Assembly (NCBI GenBank): GCA_023433275.1
Contig: JAEZDN010000138.1
Location: 1 to 29,904, forward strand
Source: Verrucomicrobiota bacterium
GTDB lineage: Bacteria; Verrucomicrobiota; Verrucomicrobiia; Opitutales; Opitutaceae
Direction: 5' to 3'
DNA length: 29,904 nt
The notes beneath the pieces are model-generated. The model saw nothing but the letters and a program-made list of their open reading frames with translations, was not told the origin of the DNA and did not search any database. This document shows, piece by piece, positions 8,015 to 17,199 of the stretch; the first letter of the stretch is position 1; each line of letters opens with the position of its first letter. The translations under genes and the position numbers were made by a program.

Positions 8015-9001
8015 ATGACCTCCGTCATCATCGCCGGCGTCGGCTCCTACGCTCCCGCCCGGGTCCTCACCAACGAAGAGCTCTCCAAGACGGTCGACAC
8101 CTCCGACGAGTGGATCCGCACGCGTTCCGGCATCCGTGAGCGCCGCATCGCTGCGGCGGACGAGGCCTGCTCCGATCTCGCGGTCAAGGCCGCCACCGCC
8201 GCGCTCGCCGATGCCAAGGTCAACGCCACCGACATCGACCTGCTGATCGTGGCCACCTGCACGCCCGATCTCCCGCTGCCGTCCACCGCCTGCATCGTGC
8301 AGCACAAGCTCGGCATCCCCGCCCACGCGGTCTGCTTCGACATCGCCGCCGCCTGTTCCGGGTTCCTCTACGCCCTCGAAATCGCCTACGGCCAGCTCCA
8401 GACCAACCGTTACAAGCGCGCCCTGATCATCGGCGCCGAAAAACTCTCCACCATCACCGACTGGACCGACCGCACCACCTGCGTGCTCTTCGGTGACGGC
8501 GCCGGCGCGGCCGTGCTGAACAAGATCGACCAGCCCGGCGTCGGCATCCTCGGCACCGATCTCGGCGCGGACGGCGAGTTCGTGGACAATCTCTACATCC
8601 CCGCCGGCGGCAGCCGCAACCCCGCCTCGAACGAGACGGTGGCGAAGCGCGACCACTGCATCCGCATGAACGGCCGCGAGGTCTTCAAGAGCGCCGTCCG
8701 GGTCATGGAAACCGTGGCGCGGGAAATGTTGGAACAACACCGGATCACCCCTGACCAAATCACCCTCGTGATTCCGCACCAGGCCAACATCCGCATCATC
8801 GAGGCGCTCGCGGGCAACCTCAAGATGCCGCTGGAAAAGTTCTTCGTGAACCTGGACCGTTACGGCAACACCTCGTCCGCCACCATTCCCCTCGCGCTCG
8901 ACGAAGCCCGTCGCGCGGGCCGGATCAAACCGGGTGACCTCACCCTCCTCGTGGCTTTTGGCGCTGGCTTGACCTACGGGGCCACTCTTGTTCGATGGTA
9001 A
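8015..9001 (+). CDS. fabH: Beta-ketoacyl-ACP synthase III
   Basis: FabH condenses acetyl-CoA (or another short acyl-CoA) with malonyl-ACP to start fatty-acid synthesis. The 328-residue thiolase-fold protein carries the full catalytic triad: Cys114 in DIAAACSGF, His255 in IPHQANIR and Asn285 in YGNTSSAT. The start region TSDEWIRTRSGIRERR is typical. An earlier in-frame GTG inside plsX is less likely than the ATG at 8015, which follows the plsX stop by seven bases and matches the family N-terminus. It belongs to the rpmF-plsX-fabH unit, so ribosome and membrane-lipid supply are probably made from one transcript. Nothing is missing. Confidence 0.97.
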   Translation: MTSVIIAGVGSYAPARVLTNEELSKTVDTSDEWIRTRSGIRERRIAAADEACSDLAVKAATAALADAKVNATDIDLLIVATCTPDLPLPSTACIVQHKLGIPAHAVCFDIAAACSGFLYALEIAYGQLQTNRYKRALIIGAEKLSTITDWTDRTTCVLFGDGAGAAVLNKIDQPGVGILGTDLGADGEFVDNLYIPAGGSRNPASNETVAKRDHCIRMNGREVFKSAVRVMETVAREMLEQHRITPDQITLVIPHQANIRIIEALAGNLKMPLEKFFVNLDRYGNTSSATIPLALDEARRAGRIKPGDLTLLVAFGAGLTYGATLVRW

Positions 9002-9012
9002 CCCTTCGCCCC

Positions 9013-10077
9013 ATGCGCCGCCTCTCCCCCCTGCTTTTCCTTGCCGCCCTGACGGCGCTCTCCCTCGCCCCCGCCCGCCTCGCCGCCGATCTCGTGTGGA
9101 CACCCGAGGGCGGTTGGAAGGTCGAGGGTGGTGCGCTCTCCAGCCTCCTCGGCGAGGAGGGCCGCAATGCGCTCGAGCTGATGAACAAGGCGCGCGCCGC
9201 CGAGGAATCCGGCAACGACGGCACCGCCCTGCGCCACTACACCAACGTCACCAAGCGCTATCGCAATTCAGTCTACGCCGCGGAGGCCCTGTATCGCACC
9301 GGCCTCATCCAGCAAAAACAGCGCAAGTACCACAAGGCCTTCCAGACTTTCCAGATGCTCGTGGTCGGCTACCCGAATTCCGAGAAGTTCAACCAGGTCA
9401 TCGGCGAGCAGTATCGCATCGCCACCGCCCTGGCCGAGGGCAAGCGCGCCAAGACCTGGAGCTGGTTCCCCGGCTTCCGCAGCCGCGAGCGCGCGGTGGC
9501 CTATTTCGAAACAATCGTGGCGACGGCCCCGTTCAGCGACTACGCGCCCCTCGCCCTCATGAACGCCGCCCGCGGCTACAAGCAGATGAACGTCACGCCC
9601 GCGGCCATCGACGCCCTCGACCGCATGATCAGCACCTACCCGCGCAACGTGCTGACCCCCGACGCCTATCTCCGCATCGCCGAGACCCACAGCTCCCTCG
9701 TCGACGGCCCGGCCTACGACCAGGCGTCCACCATCGACGCCATCACCTACTACGAGGATTACATGATCCTTTTCCCCGGCCACAACGGCATGGCCGCCGC
9801 CGAAAAGGGACTCGACGAGATGAAGACCGTCCTCGCCGAGAGCAAGCTCACCATCGCGGACTACTACTTCAAGTACCGGAAAAACTACAAGGCCGCCAAG
9901 GTTTTCTATAACGAGGCGATCACCGTGTATCCCGACTCTGCCGTCGCCACCCAGGCGCGCGAGAAACTCACCATCGTCGACGCCAAGCTCGAGGAACTGG
10001 CCGCCACCACCCCCGCGTCCTCCGATGCGCCGAAGCCGGCCACCCCCAAGAAGCCGAAGCGCTTCTGGATTTTCTGA
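9013..10077 (+). CDS. Secreted TPR protein, BamD/YfiO-like
   Basis: The 354-residue protein has a signal peptide (MRRLSPLLFLAALTAL, cleavage probably after ARLAA) and then TPR-like helices: about residues 45-110 (ALRHYTNVTKRYRNSVYAAEALYRTG), 150-215 and 225-330, with the spacing and YPNS/YPDS turns of BamD. BamD helps insert beta-barrel proteins in the outer membrane. Classical BamD is a lipoprotein, but here no lipobox cysteine follows the signal, so it would be soluble periplasmic or anchored by partners. The C-terminus is Pro/Lys-rich. ATG 9013 starts directly at the signal peptide; ATG 8995 overlaps fabH by seven bases and is the alternative. The LptE-like gene downstream supports an envelope-assembly role. 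It could also be a CpoB-type TPR protein. Confidence 0.75.
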   Translation: MRRLSPLLFLAALTALSLAPARLAADLVWTPEGGWKVEGGALSSLLGEEGRNALELMNKARAAEESGNDGTALRHYTNVTKRYRNSVYAAEALYRTGLIQQKQRKYHKAFQTFQMLVVGYPNSEKFNQVIGEQYRIATALAEGKRAKTWSWFPGFRSRERAVAYFETIVATAPFSDYAPLALMNAARGYKQMNVTPAAIDALDRMISTYPRNVLTPDAYLRIAETHSSLVDGPAYDQASTIDAITYYEDYMILFPGHNGMAAAEKGLDEMKTVLAESKLTIADYYFKYRKNYKAAKVFYNEAITVYPDSAVATQAREKLTIVDAKLEELAATTPASSDAPKPATPKKPKRFWIF

Positions 10078-10145
10078 ACCGGCCCGACGCTCCATGGCGT
10101 GATTCCCACCGGGAAAACCGCACGCCTGCCGACCTTCGCCCCGCT

Positions 10146-10697
10146 GTGATTTGCGCCGGACTCCATTTATTCCGCGGCCTCTGGCGCGGCGCCTTCCCCA
10201 CCGCTTCGCTCCTGCTGCTGGCCGGTATCCTCCTGGGTGGTTGCGCCGGCTATCAACTCGGCACCGGCACGAACGCGAAGTTCACCACGCTCTTTATTGC
10301 TCCCGTCCAAACCGAGGCACTGGTGCCCCAGGCCCGCGTGGAGCTCACGACCCGCATCCGCGAGGCCTTCATTCGCGACGGCCGCGTCCGCCTGGTCGAG
10401 TCAGCCGCCGCGGCCGACGCCGTCCTGGAGATAACGCTCGCGCGCCACAGCCGCGCCATGGCGGTCTCCCAACCCAATGACACCGGGATCGCCCGGCGTT
10501 TCGACCTCACGTTCCAGGCGCGCGCCACCCTGCGCAACCCGCGGTCCGCCGAGCCCTACTTCACCGATCGTATTCTCGAGGCGAGCCGCGGCGTGTTCAC
10601 GGACGACGGCCTCGTCCCTTCCGAATACCAAACCCTGCCGGTGCTCGCCGAATCGCTCGCCCGCGAGGCCGTCCACGCCGTCCTGGACACGTGGTGA
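10146..10697 (+). CDS. lptE: LptE-like outer-membrane lipoprotein
   Basis: This 183-residue product has a hydrophobic leader ending in the lipobox LLGGC, then AGYQLG, as in LptE proteins. The rest is a compact alpha/beta region: a strand TLFIAPVQTEA, a helix ELTTRIREAFIRDGRVRLV, a strand AVLEITLARHSR, and a C-terminal helix LAESLAREAVHAVLDTW. LptE plugs the LptD barrel and helps place lipopolysaccharide in the outer leaflet. The family is weakly conserved, so the call rests on the lipobox, size and fold pattern and on the preceding BamD-like gene. The only usual start in frame before the leader is GTG 10146. LptD is not in the window. Confidence 0.75.
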   Translation: MICAGLHLFRGLWRGAFPTASLLLLAGILLGGCAGYQLGTGTNAKFTTLFIAPVQTEALVPQARVELTTRIREAFIRDGRVRLVESAAAADAVLEITLARHSRAMAVSQPNDTGIARRFDLTFQARATLRNPRSAEPYFTDRILEASRGVFTDDGLVPSEYQTLPVLAESLAREAVHAVLDTW

Positions 10698-10769
10698 TCC
10701 GGCGGCGCGAGTCACGTTACGCTTTTGGTTGAGCCGGAGCCCGACTCCGTGCTCCATCCTCCCGGCTCC

Positions 10770-11429
10770 ATGCTGCATTCCCCCATCCTCGCTCCTTCAC
10801 TGCTGGCTGGCGATCATGCCCACCTCGGAATCAGCGCGCGTCTCGCCGCGGACGCCGGCGCTCCCTGGCTGCACCTCGACATCATGGACGGCCATTTCGT
10901 GCCGAACCTCAGCTTCGGCCCCGAGGTGCTGGCCGCCTTGCGTCGCTTGGGCGTGAAGTCGTTCTTCGACACGCATCTGATGCTGGCGGAGCCACACCAA
11001 TACGTGGAACCCTTCGCGCGCGCCGGCGCCAACCTCATCAGCATTCACATCGAGCCCGCCTACGATCATCGCGCCACGCTCGCCCGCATTCGTGAACTGG
11101 GATGCCAATGTGGCATCGTGCTGAATCCGGGAACACCCGCGGAGGCGATCAGGCCCGTGTTGGACGTGGTGGACCTCGTGCTGGTCATGACCGTCCAGCC
11201 CGGATTCGGCGGCCAGGCTTTCCGGGCAGACATGCTGCCCAAGATTGCGGCCATCGATGCCTGGCGACAACAGCAGGGACTCCGATTCCGCCTCGAGGTC
11301 GACGGCGGCATCGATCTGGCCACCGCGGCGCAATGCCGGGCCGCCGGCACCGACACCTTCGTCGCCGGCACCTCCTTCTTCAAGGCCGCTGATCGCTCGG
11401 CTTTTGTCCGCGCCGTCATGGCGCCCTGA
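10770..11429 (+). CDS. rpe: Ribulose-phosphate 3-epimerase
   Basis: Rpe interconverts ribulose-5-phosphate and xylulose-5-phosphate in the pentose phosphate pathway. The 219-residue TIM barrel has the normal length. Metal and catalytic residues line up with the family: Ser10 in LAPSLLAGD, His35 and Asp37 in LHLDIMDGHFVPN, His69 in DTHLML, and Asp178 in EVDGGI. The phosphate-binding MTVQPGFGGQ and VAGTSFF are present. ATG 10770 gives the usual N-terminus; the in-frame TTG at 10725 adds fifteen unrelated residues. It follows the LptE-like gene by 72 bases on the same strand, possibly on the same transcript, though the functions are unrelated. Confidence 0.96.
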   Translation: MLHSPILAPSLLAGDHAHLGISARLAADAGAPWLHLDIMDGHFVPNLSFGPEVLAALRRLGVKSFFDTHLMLAEPHQYVEPFARAGANLISIHIEPAYDHRATLARIRELGCQCGIVLNPGTPAEAIRPVLDVVDLVLVMTVQPGFGGQAFRADMLPKIAAIDAWRQQQGLRFRLEVDGGIDLATAAQCRAAGTDTFVAGTSFFKAADRSAFVRAVMAP

Positions 11430-11524
11430 GCGGCGCGCGGCTTCCGGCAGCGTCGCGGCCGCCCGGCAGGCGCCACCCGGTCCGTCCACTTGCCATCACG
11501 GCGAAAAACCTTTCGCTCGAAAAC

Positions 11525-13570
11525 ATGCGCATCGATCAGCCGCATAAACCCGGCGTGACGTCACCGCGGAGACTCGCCGCGCTCGCATTTTTTCTCGTCG
11601 CGGGCCTCCTGGCCCACGCTGATTCCGAGCAGGTCGAGCGCTTGTCCCGGGCCTACGCCGACGCGGCGCCCGCCGAAAAGTCCGCCCTCCTGTCCGAACT
11701 CTCGGCGGCAATCGAAACCGACGATACCGCCCGCGCCTGGGAATACGCCGAGCAGGCGCGGCGCGAAGCCCTGACCCCCACCGATGAGGTTCGGGCCGAC
11801 ACCCGGCGTGCCGCCTTGCAGCGGCGACGGGGTGAATACGCCGACGCCCTCGCCACCGCCCGGGCCGCCCTCGAGCGGGCGACCTCCCTCGGCGCCGGTG
11901 ACCTGCGCATGGAACTGCTGCTCGTGATCGCGAACACCTATGACAGCCTGGCCGATTTCCCGGCCGCCCTGGAAACGTTTGCGGAGCTGGTTCCCCTGGC
12001 CGAGGCGCGCGGCGACCCGCACTTCCTTGCGCGCGTCCATAACGTCCTCGGCGTCACCCACGCCGACTCGGGCCAGAACGATCGCGCGCGCCGCGCCTAC
12101 CAGACCGCGCGAACCTTTGCCGAACAGTCGGGCGATCGCCGGATCCTCGGTTCAGTCCTGAACAACCTGGGCAACATTGCCCTCGTCACCGGCGAGCTCG
12201 CGGACGCCCGTCGCCACCATGAGCAGGCGCTGGCCGTGCGCGAGGCCCACGGGGGCGATTCGCGCGGCGTGGCCGATTCCCACCAGAACCTCGCCGAACT
12301 TGCCATCCTCGAGGGCAACCCCGCCGCCGCCGTGCCCCACCTGGAAAAGGCCATCGCCATCCACACCACCCTCGGCCTCAAACGAAACCTCGCCAACGCC
12401 AACCTCACGTACGCGGCGGCCCTGCGCGCCCTCGGGCGCAACGACGAGGCCCTCACGCGTCTGACCGCCGCTGGCGAGCTCGCGGATTCACTGGGCGCCC
12501 CGGTCATCCTGGCGCGCGTCTATCGCGGATTTGCCGCCTTCCACGAGGCCCAGGGCAATTTCCGTGAGGCGCTCGCGTACGAGCGCAAACTCGCCGACGC
12601 CACCGAGGCCGCCATCGGCGAGCGCTCGCGCCAGCGCGTCGACCTGCTTCAGGCCAGTTTCGAAGCCGAAAGGCGCGAGCACGAGATCGACGTCCTCCGC
12701 CGCGAGCAGGCCCTCCGTGAAGCCGCCCTGGCCCGCGTGCGCGCCCAGCGCTTCGCCCTCCTCGCCCTGGCCCTGCTGGTCTGCGCCGCCAGCGCCGCCG
12801 TGATCAGCCGCCAGATTTTCAAGCGGCGCGCGGACCAGCGCATCCTGGCGGAAACCCGGGCCGGTCGCGACGCCGCCGAACAGGCCGACCGGCTGAAGAC
12901 CCGCCTGATTCACATGGTTTCCCACGACATCCGTGGCCCGGCGGGCAATATCCTCGCGCTCGGGGAGGACCTGCGGGACCGCCTTCCCACCTCGCCCACC
13001 GACCAACGGATGAACCTGGTCCTGACCGAAGCGCAGCGCGTGCTCGATCTCGCCCAGGATCTGCTCGATGCCGCCGCCTTGGAGAGCGGGCGCCTCCAGG
13101 TGGACCGCACCCCGGTCGACCTGAGCGACATCGTCCGCGCCACCATTGGCCGGATGACCCTCAACGCCACCTCGAAGGAACAGCGCATCGAATTCCAAGC
13201 CCCGCCCGGTAATGAGAGCACCGTTATCGGCGACGGCAAACGCCTCGCCCAGGTCACCGCCAACCTGCTGAGCAATGCCCTCAAGTTTTCACCGCCGGGA
13301 TCGCTCGTCCGCCTCGCGGTCAATCGCGCCGGCGACCGCGTGCAACTGCGGATCGCTGACCAGGGACCGGGCATACCTCCGGATCAAGTTCCCCAGTTGT
13401 TCCGGCCTTTCGCCCAGTTGACGGCCCGCCCGACAGGCAACGAGTCCAGTCACGGGCTGGGCCTCTCGATCGTTCACGACCTCGTGCGCCTGCAGGGAGG
13501 AACGGTGCGCGTCCAAGCCAACGCCGGCGGCGGATCGATTTTCATCGTCGATCTGCCCGCCCTTGGCTGA
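11525..13570 (+). CDS. Periplasmic-TPR sensor histidine kinase (upstream of flagellin)
   Basis: The 681-residue protein has a signal sequence (to about residue 32), about eight TPR units (35-360; for example LGSVLNNLGNIALVTGELADARRHHEQAL), a charged coiled coil (365-405), one membrane helix (about 408-428), a second short coil, a HisKA domain with MVSHDIRGP (His467), and a HATPase domain with NLLSNALKFSP (N-box from Asn580), DQGPGIP and SHGLGLSIV. All catalytic boxes are intact. The TPRs should lie outside the cytoplasm and bind a protein or peptide signal. A paralogue of the same design lies at 15185, with the flagellin gene between them. No response regulator is adjacent, so the partner is encoded elsewhere. 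ATG 11525 lies directly before the signal peptide. Confidence 0.9.
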   Translation: MRIDQPHKPGVTSPRRLAALAFFLVAGLLAHADSEQVERLSRAYADAAPAEKSALLSELSAAIETDDTARAWEYAEQARREALTPTDEVRADTRRAALQRRRGEYADALATARAALERATSLGAGDLRMELLLVIANTYDSLADFPAALETFAELVPLAEARGDPHFLARVHNVLGVTHADSGQNDRARRAYQTARTFAEQSGDRRILGSVLNNLGNIALVTGELADARRHHEQALAVREAHGGDSRGVADSHQNLAELAILEGNPAAAVPHLEKAIAIHTTLGLKRNLANANLTYAAALRALGRNDEALTRLTAAGELADSLGAPVILARVYRGFAAFHEAQGNFREALAYERKLADATEAAIGERSRQRVDLLQASFEAERREHEIDVLRREQALREAALARVRAQRFALLALALLVCAASAAVISRQIFKRRADQRILAETRAGRDAAEQADRLKTRLIHMVSHDIRGPAGNILALGEDLRDRLPTSPTDQRMNLVLTEAQRVLDLAQDLLDAAALESGRLQVDRTPVDLSDIVRATIGRMTLNATSKEQRIEFQAPPGNESTVIGDGKRLAQVTANLLSNALKFSPPGSLVRLAVNRAGDRVQLRIADQGPGIPPDQVPQLFRPFAQLTARPTGNESSHGLGLSIVHDLVRLQGGTVRVQANAGGGSIFIVDLPALG

Positions 13571-13793
13571 CCCGCCTTCTCTGCTCCACCTCGCCAGGTT
13601 GAAAGGCTGCGGTTGGACGAGCCGCCCCCTCCGACCAGGCGACCAGCGTTGCTTTGAACTGCCCTAAAATTGCTAAAGGAATCCGCGCGCGGGACGTTGG
13701 GAGGGGTGTCACGGCCTTAACCCCCGGGACTGGCCTGGCCACCACAACGGCCGCTGCGGCACGGACGCCGCAACACCCCTTCACGGATGAATC
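13571..13793. other. Flagellin upstream region, 223 bases without a gene
   Basis: No coding sequence is supported here. A TAAAG at 13674 followed by GACGTTGG resembles a flagellar sigma-28 promoter only partly. A 6-bp hairpin (TGCGGC 13755-13760, GCCGCA 13767-13772, loop ACGGAC) sits 21 bases before the flagellin ATG and could form in the leader. No convincing sigma-54 or sigma-70 site was found. Confidence 0.4.
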
Positions 13794-15092
13794 ATGTCGG
13801 TTGTCATCAATAGCAACTTTGCCGCGACGTTCGCCGCCAATAATCTGGCCGCGTCGAATGCGTTCCTGCAGCGAAGCCTGAACCGCCTTTCGAGCGGTTC
13901 GCGCATCGTGAGCTCCGCTGATGATGCCGGGGGACTTGCTGTCTCCATGAAACTTTCCGCCACCGCCCGCCGCCAGGGCGCCGCGTCGACTAACCTCGGC
14001 AACGCGACTTCGTACCTACAGGCGCAGGATGGCGTGCTCAAGTCCGCCGGCAAGGTGCTCGAACGCATCAGCGAGCTCCGCACCCTGGCGTCGGATCCGA
14101 CCAAGAACACCGCCGACCTGGATAACTATAACTCCGAGTTCATCGCCCTCCAGGCGCAGCTCACCTCGCTGGGCCAGGAAAAGTTCAATGGCGTCGCGTT
14201 GTTCGGATCGGCGGCTCTCTCGGTCGGTGCCACCGCGGATGTCAACGGGAGCGCCATTGGTTTCGGCGGCGCCGACATTTTCGGCGTGGGAACCGCCGGC
14301 TGGACCAATGTCGGAATGTCCGCTGCCCAGTGGATCTCCTCCGGTCCCGAGATTGACCAGGCAGCCGCGACCGCCACCAAAACCATCGTGCAGGCGGGCG
14401 ATAACACGATCGCCTTCCACAACAGCGCGGCCGGGACCTATCAGACCGTCCAGTCGAACATCACCGGTCCCTTCTCGCTGTCATTCGACACGAGTTCCAG
14501 CACGCCCGACCTTTATCAGCAGCTCTCCCTCACGGCGGGTGGCGCCACCGTCAACCTCACGACTCTCCTGGGCGATTCGGCCGACCATCATGTCGAAATC
14601 GTCGACGATGGCGTCAATGCCTCCATCTCCATCGATGGCGGGCCCGCCACCGTCATGGCCACCTTGACCACCCCCGGCGGCGGCGCGCTCACCTTCTCCA
14701 CGACGGGCAATGGCGGGGATTTCTTCACCGGCGGCGACTTTCACCTGGCGAACCTCACGCTCACCAACACGGGCGGTGGCAGCAGTTACAACGACGTCGC
14801 CGTTGCCGGCTCCCTTTCCGACGTGGATTTGGACGTGATCACTGCGGCCATCCAGGAGGTCGCCACCTTCCGGGCCGACAACGGCGCGCAACAAAGCCGC
14901 CTTGGCTACGCGGCCGAAGTCCTCGCCACCAACCGCGCGAACCTGCAAGCCGCGAACAGTCGCATCGTCGACGTCGACGTCGCGAGCGAATCGACCCAGA
15001 TGGCGCGATACAATATCCTCGTGCAGGCGGGCACCGCGATGTTGAGCCAGGCCAATCAATCGGCGCAATCGGCCCTCCGCCTCATCGGTTGA
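13794..15092 (+). CDS. Flagellin
   Basis: The 432-residue protein has both conserved flagellin ends. The N-terminal D0/D1 helices include SLNRLSSGSRIVSSADDAGG, and the C-terminal helices include NRANLQAANSRIVDVDVA and QAGTAMLSQANQSAQSAL. These ends pack into the filament core. Residues about 150-345 are a Gly/Thr/Ser-rich beta region that would form the surface-exposed D2/D3 domains and is specific to this organism. It has no cleavable signal, as expected for export by the flagellar type III system. The gene stands alone: no hook, cap, chaperone or motor genes lie nearby. Two TPR sensor kinases flank it on the same strand. The ATG at 13794 matches the family start. Confidence 0.95.
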   Translation: MSVVINSNFAATFAANNLAASNAFLQRSLNRLSSGSRIVSSADDAGGLAVSMKLSATARRQGAASTNLGNATSYLQAQDGVLKSAGKVLERISELRTLASDPTKNTADLDNYNSEFIALQAQLTSLGQEKFNGVALFGSAALSVGATADVNGSAIGFGGADIFGVGTAGWTNVGMSAAQWISSGPEIDQAAATATKTIVQAGDNTIAFHNSAAGTYQTVQSNITGPFSLSFDTSSSTPDLYQQLSLTAGGATVNLTTLLGDSADHHVEIVDDGVNASISIDGGPATVMATLTTPGGGALTFSTTGNGGDFFTGGDFHLANLTLTNTGGGSSYNDVAVAGSLSDVDLDVITAAIQEVATFRADNGAQQSRLGYAAEVLATNRANLQAANSRIVDVDVASESTQMARYNILVQAGTAMLSQANQSAQSALRLIG

Positions 15093-15120
15093 GGCCGCCG
15101 GCATCGAATCCCGCCATCAC

Positions 15121-15149
15121 CCGGGGGGTGTAATATGCCGGTCCCCCGG
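15121..15149 (+). terminator. Hairpin after flagellin, possible terminator
   Basis: CCGGGGG (15121-15127) and CCCCCGG (15143-15149) form a perfect 7-bp stem around a 15-base loop, 28 bases past the flagellin stop and before the next kinase start. No T-run follows, so it may stabilise the flagellin mRNA end or act with Rho rather than terminate on its own. Confidence 0.3.
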
Positions 15150-15184
15150 CTTGCGTTCCGCGCTCCGCTTGCTTGGCCTCTGGC

Positions 15185-17155
15185 ATGCTCAGTCGGCGGA
15201 TGTTCACGACCAGGTCGCGATCCATGGCGCTCGCCCTCCTCTGCTGCGCACCTCTCGCGCTGGGCGCGCGCGGCGCCGACTCCGCCCCGGCCTCCGCCTC
15301 CGTCCTGCCGCGCGCTCCTTCCCCGACCCACACCCCGCTGGTCGCCACACCTTCCCCTGCAGACGAACCGGGATACCGGTCCCGCCTGGCCGCGATCGCG
15401 GACAACTACGTCAGCCTCTATTATTCAGCCAACCTCCGCGGGGCCCTCGACGAGGCGCGCCGCGGCCTCGCGCTCGCGGAGCAGGCCGGCAACGTTTCCG
15501 ACCAGGCAGAATTTGTTAAGGCGCTCGGGCATGTCCACTGGGTGCTGGGTGACTCGGCCTCGGCTCTCGACCTGGAACAACGCCTGCTCAGCCTGGCCGA
15601 CGCACTCGACAACGACCGATTGCGCGCGAATGCGCACCGCACCCTGGGCACCGTTTACCGCCAGATCGGTGAAACGGACCAAGCCCGCCAGCATACGGAA
15701 ACCGCCCTGGCGCTGGCCGAGAAAGCCGGCGACGAGCCCCTGCGCTTCGGCACGCTCAACAATCTCGCCGTCTTTGCCCTCGACGCGGGCGACGTCGCCA
15801 CGGCCCGCCGCCTGCACGAGGAAGTGCTCGCCTACCGCGAGCGCCAGGGCGAGCGCTGGGACATCGCCGGCAGCCTCAGCAATCTCGCCGAGGTCGCCCT
15901 CGCCGAGGGCGATCTCCCCCGGGCGCTCGACTTCCACGAGCGGGCCCTCGCGCTGCGGCGGCAAATCGGCGACCGACGCGGCACGGTCCGTTCGCTGCGC
16001 CAGGCGGCCGGCGTCCTGCGCCGGCTTGGCCGCACCGACGAGTCTCTCGCGTTCCTGGAGGAGGCCCTGGCCGGCGCCCGCGATATCACCGGCCACGAAC
16101 TGCTCCGCGACCTTTGGCACGAGATCACACTCACCCGCGAGTCCCGCGGCGAGTTCGCCGCCGCGCTCGCGGCCGAGCGAGAGGCCGGAAAAGCCCGCGA
16201 GGCGCTGGCCGGAGAACGCGCGCGAACCCGCATCGCCGAGTTGGAGGCCCGTCACGACGCCGCGCAAAAACAAGTCACCATCGAGCGTCTCGAACGCGAA
16301 AAGCGCGTGCAAGCGGCCGACCTGCGCACGCACGAAGCCCGGCTGGACCACATTCGATTTCGCAATTTCCTCCTGGCGGGCGGGCTCGCGGGCGGCGTGG
16401 CCCTCCTGGGCACGGTGATCTGGTTGCAACGCGCCCGTCTCAGGGCCGAACGGGCCGCCCGGGATGTCGCCGAACAGGCCGCCGCGCTGAAGAGCCGCCT
16501 CCTGCGCATGGTCTCGCACGACATCCGGGGACCGGTGGGCAACATCGTCGTCCTGACCGAAGACTGGCCGCCCGATTCCGGTGCGGGCGGAACCGACCGG
16601 GTTCAAATAATCCACCATGAGGCCCGTCACGTCCTCGACCTGGCCCAGGACCTCCTCGACGCCGCGAGCCTCGATTCCGGGGGCTTGCAATTGAACACCG
16701 GCCCCGTGGACCTGGCCGCCATCACCCGTTCGACCGTAAGCCAGCTGAATCCCATGGCGGAGAGAAAAGGCCAGAGGCTTCTCTTCCACGTGCGCGCCGA
16801 CCAACCCTGCACCATGCAGGGCGACGAAGCGCGGCTGGTGCAGATCGTCCGCAACCTCGTCGGCAATGCCATCAAGTATTCCCCGCGAGGCTCCGCCGTG
16901 AACATCGAGGTGCGTCGTGACGCATCCCGGCTGGCGCTTCGCGTCCAGGACGCCGGGCCTGGCATTCCCGCGGAATCCATTCCGCGGCTTTTCCTCCCTT
17001 ACACGCGGCTGGCCAGCCAGCCTACCGGCGGCGAATCCTCTCACGGCCTCGGCCTTTCCATCGCTCACGAACTGGTCAAACTCCACGGCGGCACCATCCG
17101 CGTCGAATCCGGCGCCGGCGCCACCTTCATCGTCGAATTTCCCATCTCCGCCTGA
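15185..17155 (+). CDS. Periplasmic-TPR sensor histidine kinase (downstream of flagellin)
   Basis: From ATG 15185 the protein has 656 residues and the same design as the kinase at 11525: signal peptide (to about 32), Pro/Ala-rich spacer, TPR units (about 60-330, including FGTLNNLAVFALDAGDVATA), coiled coil (330-385), one membrane helix (FLLAGGLAGGVALLGTVIWL), HisKA with MVSHDIRGP (His445), and HATPase with NLVGNAIKYSPRG, DAGPGIP and SHGLGLSIA. The catalytic core is clearly paralogous to the first kinase, while the TPR regions have diverged, which suggests different ligands. The start could also be ATG 15200 (five residues shorter); the TTG at 15173 is less likely. It begins 92 bases after flagellin and may share its transcript. 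Its response regulator is not visible. Confidence 0.9.
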   Translation: MLSRRMFTTRSRSMALALLCCAPLALGARGADSAPASASVLPRAPSPTHTPLVATPSPADEPGYRSRLAAIADNYVSLYYSANLRGALDEARRGLALAEQAGNVSDQAEFVKALGHVHWVLGDSASALDLEQRLLSLADALDNDRLRANAHRTLGTVYRQIGETDQARQHTETALALAEKAGDEPLRFGTLNNLAVFALDAGDVATARRLHEEVLAYRERQGERWDIAGSLSNLAEVALAEGDLPRALDFHERALALRRQIGDRRGTVRSLRQAAGVLRRLGRTDESLAFLEEALAGARDITGHELLRDLWHEITLTRESRGEFAAALAAEREAGKAREALAGERARTRIAELEARHDAAQKQVTIERLEREKRVQAADLRTHEARLDHIRFRNFLLAGGLAGGVALLGTVIWLQRARLRAERAARDVAEQAAALKSRLLRMVSHDIRGPVGNIVVLTEDWPPDSGAGGTDRVQIIHHEARHVLDLAQDLLDAASLDSGGLQLNTGPVDLAAITRSTVSQLNPMAERKGQRLLFHVRADQPCTMQGDEARLVQIVRNLVGNAIKYSPRGSAVNIEVRRDASRLALRVQDAGPGIPAESIPRLFLPYTRLASQPTGGESSHGLGLSIAHELVKLHGGTIRVESGAGATFIVEFPISA

Positions 17156-17199
17156 CGCGCCGCATGATCCACGCCACCGGCCACCGCCTCCCCCGCTTT

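Noticed and set aside
8988..9911. Plus-strand open frame overlapping the BamD-like gene
   Set aside because: Arg/Pro-rich composition and no motif; the other frame has a signal peptide and TPR pattern.
13674..13700. Sigma-28 promoter before flagellin (TAAAGGAA, 11 bases, GACGTTGG)
   Set aside because: About five of eight and four of eight matches only, which chance could give. Worth testing but not claimed.
15173..15175. TTG starts giving longer products for the second TPR kinase, OPT gene and tsaB
   Set aside because: ATG codons just downstream place the signal peptide or family N-terminus correctly; the extra residues look non-coding.
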